This document shows, in pieces, positions 55,637 through 64,000 of a DNA stretch of 64,000 nucleotides. A program made the position numbers and the translations under genes. Position 1 is the stretch's first letter. Every line of letters begins with the position of its first letter. The stretch covers positions 10,912,001 through 10,976,000 of the forward strand of contig AP026542.1 of NCBI GenBank assembly GCA_026075535.2, in the 5' to 3' direction. Source of the stretch: Tricholoma matsutake (Eukaryota > Basidiomycota > Agaricomycetes > Agaricales > Tricholomataceae). The notes under the pieces are model-generated. The model was not told the DNA's origin. It saw nothing but the letters and a program-made list of their open reading frames with translations, and did no database searches.

Positions 55637-56452
55637 TTAGTCACGGTAGCCATGACGGTCGTATGTACGGTCGTATGCTATGAAAAATAAAATGATAAGC
55701 ATCGTCGATTTTGACCACACATCATGAAATCATACCATGGCGCTTAGCTTTCTGTGCGTCCAGATAATCAAGCTAGACACTCAGATAAGTTCACGATTCA
55801 GCACCACGAAGAGGGCGCTTACTCCTTTGGTTTCGACCATGCGGTCAATGAACGCGCCAGCGAACCCTGCGCTGAACACCGCATATCAACAACGCTGTCC
55901 TGACATGTTCATAATATAAGAACATACAGAATTTCCTTCGCTTTGGCATGAGAGTCTGGATGACCGGTGTTAGCAAGGTGTTGCTCGTAAGCTTTAGCAG
56001 CCTATAGGACCAATGTTATGACGGGGACAGAAGAACACGGGGAGACGAGTAACCTCGTATGAAGCGGCGGCAGCAAGGAGTTCGTGTGACAACTGAGCCT
56101 TGTGGTGGGCGGTAGTAACCTGCAAACGACGCCATCAGCATGTATATACTGTAATGCGGATGTAGAAGGGACAAACGGTATGATAGGCATCCCTCTCGTA
56201 GGAATCCCTGTCATGGGCCTCCCTGTTGTAGGTCTCCCTCTCGTAGGCAGGCTCTCTCTCGTAGCCCATGTTGTAGGCAGGCTCTCTCTCGTAGGCCTCC
56301 CTGTTGTAGCCTTCTCTAGCGTAAGCATCCCTGGGGTAACGTTCATGCTCATACTCATGACGTTCATGCTCATGCTCATGGCGTTCGTGCTCTTCATGAC
56401 GCTCATGCTCGTGGTGCCCATGCCCGTGACGCTCATGCTCGTGATGGCCCAT
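55637..56452 (-). CDS. CipC-like protein (DUF3759), His/Glu-rich N-terminus
   Basis: CipC-type fungal proteins are small stress- or antibiotic-induced proteins of unknown biochemical role. Six exons on the minus strand join in phase: 56452-56177, 56119-56054, 56001-55928, 55871-55823, 55772-55736 and 55677-55637. They give about 180 residues from the ATG at 56452 to a TAA at 55637. The N-terminal ~90 residues are low-complexity: first HEHERHGHGHH-type, then Arg/Glu/Tyr repeats (REPAYNMGYEREPAYERE). The conserved domain follows: TTAHHKAQLSHELLAAAASY, then AAKAYEQHLANTGHPDSHA, KAKEILAGFAGAFIDRMVET and LDYLDAQKAKRHA. This order (KA-LSHE...AAAKAYE...G-PDSHAKAKE-LAG-AG-FID) is the family signature. 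The His-rich leader could bind metal; that is inference. Confidence 0.88.
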
Positions 56453-57037
56453 GGTAAGAGAGATTTGCACTGGGGTTGCGAGAACTAGGTGGTAGTGGAG
56501 AGAGGGATCGATTCTAAGATCCCGATTCTGAAACGATTGTTCTTTTTATAACGCAAAATTCAAATCCCACGAACCATCTAGCTGACGGATGGTGATGGTT
56601 GCGAATGATATATCATATTTCGGGCCACAAATATCGCGCCCGCACTCAAACTGCTCCACGCCATGATACCATGGTTGACCAACCAACCCACTTTTGCAAT
56701 GAAATTAGTTTGTAGTGGGTACTCCAAGCACAGCTATCCTTGCTGCGATTGTGGCAGTGTCGTCACCGACAACTCTCCGACGTACAGCACCGCGCTTAAG
56801 TGTAATAACTCCATCTACATAGTCCATGGGGCTTGCGAGATATTTGTCAATCCCATTCAAGCTGTTGCAAATCATAGGCTAACCCATTAACAGAGGGTTA
56901 TTGAATGATGTTAGACACCTACGTACCACTTCTGGATGAGAAGGATGTTCCTGTTCTACGGTGTCTGAAGCGATGATCTGACAGCCTATATCTAGCAAGT
57001 AATATGTCGACCATGTTGAACTATGTACAATAACATG

Positions 57038-57215
57038 ATTACAGCATAGCATTCAGGGAACGTCCACGTCAAGGTATGAGAGGCAATTGAATGGATTATC
57101 CTGTGGTACTCAAACATCGTCATCTGGATTACAACATAGCATTCAGGGAACATCCACGTCAGGGTATGAGAGGCAATTGAATGGATTGTCTTTGGACTCA
57201 TTCGAGGCTCCGCCT
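57038..57215 (+). repeat. 89-bp tandem duplication
   Basis: The block gattacagcatagcattca ... gaggcaattgaatggatt recurs 89 bp later with few changes. The connecting sequence tcctgtggtactcaaacatc also recurs further right (57097 and 57311). There is no supported gene. Confidence 0.7.
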
Positions 57216-57408
57216 GCAGTGCCTGCTGCACGATTTCAACTCCACAACATGTTGTCTCGACTTCGGGCTCTACACCGTGAGGAAAAAAATTCATACGTAA
57301 AGACGGCTCATCCTGTGGTACTCAAACATCGTCGATGATCTGGATCAACGTCCATCTCACCCACATCATGGGAGTGTGGAACGGAAGCACGCAACGCAAT
57401 GCCCTGGA

Positions 57409-58029
57409 TCAGACCTCGTCACGGGATTGAAACGGATTGTTGGATCTGTATGATGGTGTGACGTTTGGGTCGGATGAGGTAGGGATTGGATCGATGATTT
57501 GTCGAGAAATATGTTGTCTGGGCAGCTGCATCTGGGCGAATGGATTATGCGTCTGGCGTCGACTTTTGTGTGCCACCATCTCCTTTCTTGTATTAGTGAG
57601 GCCACGAGATTCTCTCCCTAGTGCTGGTTTCAACAACGCCTCTAGATCTGCTGCGTTCAGCTGCGACACAGCCTTGTGATTTTGGACTCCGGTCTGACGA
57701 AAATCTGCAGGAGGTGCTAAGGAAAATATGAATTAGATATATAGCGATGAGTAGATGTCGGATGAACGGACAACGCTTTTTCTGCCCAGCATTCACTGTG
57801 CAAAAGTTTATCAGCATTTGGTAAGTAGTATCAGCGAAACGAGCTTACTGCCAATGAAATTGTGCATGGATGAATCATTATGTGAATCTGAAGTAGCTGT
57901 AGTATTTGTATTATGCGAATGCTCATGGTGTGTATGTTCACTGCGGTCGACCTCGTTCCAGTCACCACCGACATCATGGAACTTTCCGCCGTTGATAACA
58001 ACATCCTTTGCGTGGGCGAAAAACGGCAT
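57409..58029 (-). CDS. Small agaricomycete protein of unknown function (GGxFxxVGG type)
   Basis: The ATG at 58029 starts MPFFAHAKDVVINGGKFHDV, followed by GGDWNEVDRSEHTHHEHSHN and a Thr/Ser/Asn/His-rich stretch. This resembles a very common family of mushroom proteins that begin with a short beta-type GG-F-V-G motif followed by His/Asn-rich sequence; its role is not known. The first exon ends at a donor gtaagc near 57853. The acceptor near 57721 leads in phase to PPADFRQTGVQNHKA, a helix (VSQLNAADLEALLKPAL) and a Gln/Arg-rich tail ending at 57409. The intron of about 133 nt is long for this genome, so a further small exon may be missing. Confidence 0.6.
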
Positions 58030-59852
58030 CCTGAGTCTGAGATTGTGGTAGTTCGAAAGAAAGGATACAGGATGGCAAACAGCAGTAGAGAACGAGTTTT
58101 AACATGCGAGCTGTGCAACGAGGTCTTCGGCCACATACAATCTACACGCGCGGCAATCAACCGAATTGACAGCAGTCCGACATCCAAACACATGGCAGTA
58201 GCACTGCATCAGGTCTTCCCTGGTAACTGTCAAGGAATAGCCGTCCAATCTTTCCACATAGAATACGCTTAGAAGCTTACGATATACAACTCCGAGTCAT
58301 CTCATTCACCGACTGGATTAATCAAGGTAGATGAGCTCGGATGAGTCATGAGGCCTTTCCCTTGTGATAATGTAGGGGAAAGATGGCATGTGTCCATGAT
58401 GCATAAGTCTATTGCTAGGTGGATTTTCAGAAAGGTCAATGTCGAGGACGAGAAGATCCTAAACAAGTATAATGAATTATGAGTCATAGCATCGCGAGCA
58501 CAGGATGCAAAGTTCATGCGTATACCGCCGCACTAGCGAGATCTACCAAGCGACCGCATCGATAAAGAAGATTCAGGTTCAAGCCAACTCGACCCATGGA
58601 GTTTTACTTGAGACGTGGTTCCACGAGGTAGGACAGGCAAGAACGAGCACGGTAGACATGATACGACTGAAGATACCTTCCGCAGCTTGCCATTGCAGCC
58701 CAGATAGCATCGCACTGGCAGCAATTATTTATTGCCAACTGCCAAGGCAAATTTGAGAATGACGCATAGTTCAATTCCGGGTCAAGTTCGACCAGCCTTG
58801 AACCAGCCTAGTAACTCGCAGACTTTGTTTCTGGGTTCACTGGGTGGTGGGTGCACTGCCAGTGCGGGTTGAACAACGTTGAACGTTGAATGCTGCTCTA
58901 CACGTCAAAATTTTTTAACGTGGCAGTGGGTTGTGCGCATGCCACGTTACTTTAACGCTCCAATCATTTAGTTTACGTTTGAAAAACCAGTAAACAAACG
59001 TTTGAAAACAGTTTACAATAGGGTATCGCGAATTTTCACAAAAATTAATACAGAATATCATGCTGTATGTTGTATTAGAAGAAAGGAAGGCCAGACTTGA
59101 TCCAGAGATTCGGGAGCATTGCATCCTTGATTGTTTCCGCCTTCAACGAGCATCGCAAGTCTGTGCACAAATGACGAGATTTCGAGAAGAGGCACTGCAC
59201 GGAAACACTGGTTTCAGACTAGTCACGAGTCATCCGGGCGGGGGTAGAAGTCAGCTTCTTGGGGTTATGAACCACTAAGATTGTCGTGTCGTGTTGGCGC
59301 TAACTGGTTGTTTGACGCGTCATTTGATGGATTATGTTGGTGCTGGAGCCTTACACGTAGTGATGACGCTCTGGAGCCTGAGGTTTGCTGAGACTTCTAG
59401 ATGCCTATCATTCCGAATCCAAACTGAATATCTGTAGTGGTGCAACTTCAAGGGGAAACTTACATACCATAGCTTGGCATGCATCATGGACGACGACATT
59501 TTTTGTTAGCCACTAACACTCTTGCTAACTAGTAGAACCTCTGGCATCCCACAAGTTAGCTCCGTTGAAGTTCAACCGAATTCTTTCGCCTGTGATCCCC
59601 GCCACATCATGAATTTCTTCCAAAACCAAAGGTGTAACTGGTGGACCTATAACCCAGTAGCAATGCGGCATACGACGAATATCGAGCCCTCTGCTCTCCT
59701 TCAAGTTTCATGTGTTTGTTTTCAGTTATCGAGCATAACTACATCTCGCACTTTTTACGTTCTGCCTTCATATAATCCTTATTATTCTGCTCAGTGTCGA
59801 CATGCTGGAAACTGACCGACTTAGTAGAGCACGACCTTGGGTATTGTCGAAG
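58030..59852. other. Intergenic region, no supported gene
   Basis: Frames are short and without domains. Near 58860 there is a cluster of gttgaacgttgaa, similar to one near 1838. Confidence 0.4.
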
Positions 59853-60086
59853 ATTAGACGTAGGGATGCCGAAGTTTGGTTCAGTTCGGTTCTTTGAGAA
59901 TTTCACTGAACCTAGAACCGGACTTCAGGTTCGGTCCAGGCAATCTGCCGAACCCCGAACTGGACCATCGGTTCAGGTTCAGAAAGGGTTCGAACTCGAA
60001 CCGAACTTTTTTGTGTACAAAAAATCTGTAACACTGAGACGACATGTAGAATATAATTAGTGAGATAAGTACAGAGAACTACATTG

Positions 60087-60431
60087 TGTTGGAATTGCAC
60101 CGTGAGTCCATAACGCTTTTGATGTGTTTGATGCATGTGCTATTTTAACATTCCCTTTGATCCGCGTGGTCGGCTCGTGTTTAAGTTTCCCCTTGTCTCT
60201 TTTCCTTTGACACACATCCTTTTGTTACGCATTACACGTATATATATCTTCAGTAGTTTACTTTATCACCTCAGTCACTTATCCAGAGACTGAGGTGAGC
60301 TATATTTACTATACATATTTATTGACGCATACTTACTCTACTACAACAGTTGTTTATACTAGGTATAGTATGGATTAATACAGTCACTTATCCAGAGACT
60401 GAGTTGTTTATACTAGGATTCACTTTCTACA
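60087..60431 (+). repeat. Solo copia-type LTR of a second family (345 bp)
   Basis: TGTTGGAATTGCACC ... CACTTTCTACA is flanked by the 5-bp target duplication CATTG (60082-60086 and 60432-60436). It shares little general sequence with the LTRs at 40.7 and 47.7 kb but has the same internal plan: hairpin CCTCAGTC/GACTGAGG (60270-60295), copy A 60272-60294 plus 60350-60362 around a 55-nt GT...AG segment (60295-60349), and an uninterrupted copy B at 60381-60416. Confidence 0.9.
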
Positions 60432-60599
60432 CATTGAACAAAGTACTAACTCCACAATGTGAGGGTTGGTGAGCCAAGCCAGGATGCTCATTCCAGGATT
60501 GTGGTGTTGTGTTGCAGGGATGAGGGGGCGCTGTGGCAGGAAGGGATCAGGAGGGCTACCCATCTTTTTTGTCGTGTACCATTGTTTTGTTCTACAGCG

Positions 60600-61260
60600 T
60601 TGATGTTGGCTGATGGGCTCGCGATCCACCCTGCGAGCAGTGGCTTGCAGGCGTGGTGGCATGGGGTGGTCGTCTCCTCCTCCCTCTCGTTCCCCTGATG
60701 TGTCACTCCCCCCCATCGTCTGCACCCGCGAACCACCATATGAACAGCTGCTCGTAGGCATGGTGGCAGGCACCGTGTCATTTGGCAGTGTTGTGGGCCC
60801 CTTGTCCTCATCGTATGAGGTTGCTAGCACCCACGAACCACCCCATGAGCAGTGGCTCACAGGCATGGGGGGCGGGTGCTGGGTCATCCCATCGTTGTTG
60901 TGGGATGCTGAGGTTGTTCGTCATCATCGTGGGGCTAGGGTGCTCATTTCCATCGTCGTTGTCTGTTTTGGTGGGTTAGTGTGATGTAGCGCATTTACGA
61001 GAGTAGTAGGGTATTCACCTGGCAGGTATCCCCCTCCATGGGTCTCCCGGCACCCCTCTTCCACCTCTTGTCCCCCTTTGCCACCTCCTGTCGATAACCA
61101 AAAGGCTCACATCCTGTTTTGATGGGGAGGAGGGGGTTTGTGTGGTCATAGTTAGGTATAGGTCATCTAGTGTTGACAACCGTCGTTACCAGTAGTTTAG
61201 AACCTAAAAAGAAAAGAGATTAGTTGGTTGATCAGAACAAGAGTTTGGTCACGGAACTCC
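60600..61260 (-). repeat. CGAGCAG-palindrome repeats and intron-like end
   Basis: Three copies of ACC(C/A)(T)...GAGCAG(T/C)(G/T)GCT(C/T)...AGG lie near 60630, 60741 and 60847, each spaced by CAT/GGTG-rich sequence. On the minus strand cttttcttttttag-like sequence precedes GTTCTAAACTACTGGTAACG near 61180-61205, the same exon-like start seen after the introns at 34.37 and 46.36 kb. Confidence 0.55.
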
Positions 61261-61990
61261 CCCCATTGTTTTGTTGTCATGCCCCATCATCACTGGGTCA
61301 GTGTGGTCCTCTTCGACTGGCACCAGCTGATCTCGTTAGTTGTGCTCATTTGTTGGTTGGTGTAGTCCCTATCGTTTCCCTGTGTTTGTGGCTACTGTTT
61401 AGTGGTGCCGTTAGATTCGATAACCCTTGCCATGGGTGGTAGGAGCCTTCATGGTTGGGGGTCACCTGTTGGCATACCTGCAAATATCTGTAGGTTAGAA
61501 TGTTAGTAAAAGAAAAACAACATAATTTTAACTCGGGAGGCAACACCTCCCTAGCATCCCTTTAACCTGCAGCCAGCATGGTTGATGCGTACGATGTGGT
61601 GGTGAGTTGGTTGTGGTTGCTGTCGAAGCTTGTGGTTTGACTTGGATACAGGAGAGCGTGGGACAAAGTAGCGACAAACATTTACTAATGGTCACATCAT
61701 CACTGGATGGGGCATCATCGTCAGGATTGTAGGAGACATTGAGAAGAGGGCCTCGGACTTCTGTGCTATTAGTAGTAGTAACATGGGAAACTTTTTCCAG
61801 AGTTTTCGGAAGTCACAACAACTAAAAAAGGTTTGGTTCGAACCAGGTTCTGCCTTGCCCGAACCCAGAACCGGACTTGTGGTCCGGTTCTGCACAACCA
61901 TTGAACCTTGGACTGAACTTTGGTCCGGTTCTGAAAAGTTCAGGTTCGAACTTTGGTTCAGAACCAGACTGCGGCATCCCTAATTAGACG

Positions 61991-63269
61991 AGAAATTTTA
62001 GCAGTGCTTGGTATAAGCACGGTTGGTCAGAGTACTATAACGTGGATAGCTTCGGAGTGTATGGTTGACTTTACATACGTACGTGTGTTGGCTTGACTGA
62101 TGATTTGATCCAAGGAACATAAACTGGACCCCACCGTACTGTTTATATACAGCGCTTACACGACAAGAATCAACGACCAATCCTACCCTCATATCTCGCT
62201 CTCCATATGCATCACCTATCGGTTCAGTGTGAACTATTAATTTCACTTCGCTTATCGGCATACCTTCAAGAAGGTCGTCAATGCGTCGTTTGTATAGTTT
62301 GACCTTCCGCGTTCAACACTTAAATTACATGCGATCTTATCGCCTAATCTCTTCACAGATGCATCCCGTTATGGGTTCGAGGATACTGCGAGGTGGGTCT
62401 TCCCTTACTGCCGTATGACGCCGAACGGATGAAGTAAGTTCGATTAGAAGCGGTGCGCTTTTTTGTCTGTCATAGTGTGTGAAATCACAGACGGAATGGA
62501 CAATGTTGAAGCTGTGATTGTCCCACTCTCCAGACTACCAACATGCAATGCTGAGCGTGGCTTTTTTGTCTGTCATAGTGTGTGAAATCACAGACGGAAT
62601 GGACAATGTTGAAGCTGTGATTGTCCCACTCTCCAGACTACCAACATGCAATGCTGAGCGTGCTCAGGCCTGTGATCACCGCAACAGGGATCACGAACCC
62701 ACGAACCACGTCTCGGCATTTGGAACTGCAGAATAAGTTGCAAGCCAGCGCATATGGAATCTATGACATCGTGAGTGCTAGACACAGCCTTACTCCTAGA
62801 AGGTCGACTGCGGTGCTCTAGTCAGGAGTTATCTTTGTGAGAGGCGAACTCTGGTAATTCTTGCTGTCTGCGATCGGTATCATACATACGCTTCTCCGAT
62901 ATAATTTGCCTTGTATAAGGAGAGGAATTCGCAGGACTGCGTGATGAACTCTCGTAGCACTATACATTATGATGCGTTGGTAAATTTGATTGTAAGCCAC
63001 GGTTGAGAAAGCTGCCCTCAGCATGTTAGTGTACGTACAGATTGCTAATAACATGGTTGCACTGACAGGTTCAATTCGCGATCCCACATTGACAACTATT
63101 CAGTAGATCAGCAGATAACCCCAAGTCCTTGCGCTCTACTACATGGATATGCGTGCAAACAGAGAAACCAATACAGCCCAATTACGAGCCTCAACATCAG
63201 GCAGTAATGTCATACAAGAATAAAATAAAAAAAGTTCCCGAACACACAAACTGCGCGCCTAGAAGACTC
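61991..63269. other. Intergenic region with one tandem duplication
   Basis: No domain-bearing frame is seen. The duplication at 62464-62668 is listed separately. Confidence 0.45.
62464..62668 (+). repeat. 103-bp perfect-looking tandem duplication
   Basis: The unit from tgtctgtcatagtgtgtgaa to caacatgcaatgctgagcgt occurs twice in direct succession with a period of 103 bp. I see no difference between copies, so it is recent. Confidence 0.85.
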
Positions 63270-64000
63270 TCAGAACATATCTGGACGCTTGGGCTGTACC
63301 AGTCTAATGCCACCAGGACTTGGTTCTTGGGGTGACAAGCCCTCATCCTCATCCATCCTACTTCTATCCCACAAACTGATACTCTCCTCCCGATCATCGT
63401 CCTCCGATGCCCCTGGATATCTCTTCCCAACTCTTGGTCTTTCCTTCTCCCTGCTCTTCTCCCTCCCCTTATCTTGTAGTTCCCTTCCCCCATCCCGCGG
63501 GGAACTCTCCCGCTCAACATCCCATTCCCTGTGCCGCCGTGCATACATCTCCGGGTCCTCCCAATTCTCACTTGGGCCTGAATCTGTGACGGATGGGAAA
63601 GACAACAATGATGTCCTGCTCGGCGTAAGCTCTGATCCCGACATTGTCGCCGCAAACCGCTGATGTACCGTCGGAGGCGCACTGTGTATCTTGGGGTCCC
63701 AGTTGATACGGGACGTGGGGATCTCTACTGAGCGTCGATGGCTGCTCTCAGCGCTGCCGCTCTCCGTTCCTACGTTCTCCTCAGATATGCCTAGAAGATC
63801 CATATTCCGATGCGACGAACTAGGCGGCAAACCGTCCATACGCGAAGGTGTTGACGGTAATGGCGGGTACCCAACAGAAGGCGAGCCCACTGCGACCCTG
63901 CGCTCCGTAGTGTGTTTCTCCCCTGACCCTGGGACGTCATACTTATACACCACATCCTGCGTGTCGAACTTGATCGTCGCATGCTTTCCCAGTGGCGACG
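63270..64000 (-). CDS. C-terminal part of an unrecognised protein (gene runs off the right edge)
   Basis: The minus-strand frame is open from the window edge to a stop at 63270 (over 240 codons). It begins PLGKHATIKFDTQDVVYKYD, which looks like an ordered beta-rich segment. It continues as a Ser/Pro-rich linker (VGYPPLPSTPSRMDGLPPSS) and a highly charged C-terminus (RELQDKGREKSREKERPRVG), ending IRLVQPKRPDMF. No known domain is recognised. The ordered part lies mostly outside the window. Confidence 0.65.
   Translation of the reverse strand, partial: SPLGKHATIKFDTQDVVYKYDVPGSGEKHTTERRVAVGSPSVGYPPLPSTPSRMDGLPPSSSHRNMDLLGISEENVGTESGSAESSHRRSVEIPTSRINWDPKIHSAPPTVHQRFAATMSGSELTPSRTSLLSFPSVTDSGPSENWEDPEMYARRHREWDVERESSPRDGGRELQDKGREKSREKERPRVGKRYPGASEDDDREESISLWDRSRMDEDEGLSPQEPSPGGIRLVQPKRPDMF

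Larger units (their letters stand above)
59853..61990. mobile_element. Non-autonomous hAT element, 2.1 kb, with 8-bp target duplication
   Basis: The element runs from 59861 to 61982. The ends TAGGGATGCCGAAGTTTGG and, inverted, TAGGGATGCCGCAGTCTGG are terminal inverted repeats. Both sides are flanked by ATTAGACG (59853-59860 and 61983-61990), the 8-bp duplication of the hAT superfamily. Both subterminal regions are dense in GGTTCGGTTC/GAACC motifs. No transposase is present. The interior carries a nested solo LTR and the CGAGCAG palindrome repeats. Confidence 0.9.

Noticed and set aside
57087..57338. Plus-strand 83-codon frame (NGLSLDSFEAPPAVPAA)
   Set aside because: Half of it is the 89-bp tandem duplication. 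There is no family resemblance and no splice support.

Overview
The window looks like nuclear DNA of an Agaricomycete (mushroom-forming basidiomycete). The evidence is: genes split by many short GT-AG introns of about 50-60 nt; a basidiomycete-type adenylate cyclase (Ras-associating region, leucine-rich repeats, PP2C-like domain, cyclase domain); an atypical G-alpha; a fungal STAND (NLR-like) protein; a CipC/DUF3759-type protein; a DUF6532-like relic; and Ty3/gypsy chromovirus, Ty1/copia, hAT and PIF/Harbinger transposons. I cannot name the genus.

Layout. 1-15.5 kb is gene-rich: the 5' part of a G-alpha gene (-), two tandem cytochrome-b5-like/MAPR genes (+), an unrecognised 265-aa gene (-), a securin-like candidate (-), and a complete adenylate cyclase (+) that shares a ~410-bp divergent intergenic region with the securin candidate. 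18-21.3 kb holds an HXXXD-type acyltransferase and a decayed DUF6532-like gene. 23.3-26.6 kb holds a NACHT-ankyrin STAND gene whose ankyrin repeats are nearly identical and which has one in-frame TGA.

27-51.4 kb is a nested transposon landscape. It contains a decayed chromovirus (-) with an antisense ORF, a copia element in two opposite-facing pieces, non-autonomous terminal-inverted-repeat elements, and an intact-ended PIF/Harbinger element that has landed inside a hAT transposase relic. Matching target-site duplications (AGTTG) on the two copia LTRs indicate that a segment of about 11.6 kb was inverted after the copia insertion.

51.4-55.2 kb is an inverted, nearly identical 3.8-kb partial duplicate of the adenylate cyclase. 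It lacks the cyclase domain and reads in frame into a hAT dimerisation domain. 55.6-64 kb carries a CipC-like gene, a small agaricomycete-type gene of unknown function, a 2.1-kb non-autonomous hAT with a nested solo LTR, and the 3' end of an unrecognised gene.

The most unusual signal lies in the copia LTRs. In three LTRs from two diverged families, a ~36-39 nt block interrupted by a GT...AG segment is followed by a second copy of the same block in which that segment is precisely absent, as if the LTR carried both an unspliced and a spliced version of itself. A second unusual signal is a dispersed family of long GC-rich palindromes, several followed directly by intron-like segments, found inside several unrelated non-autonomous elements.
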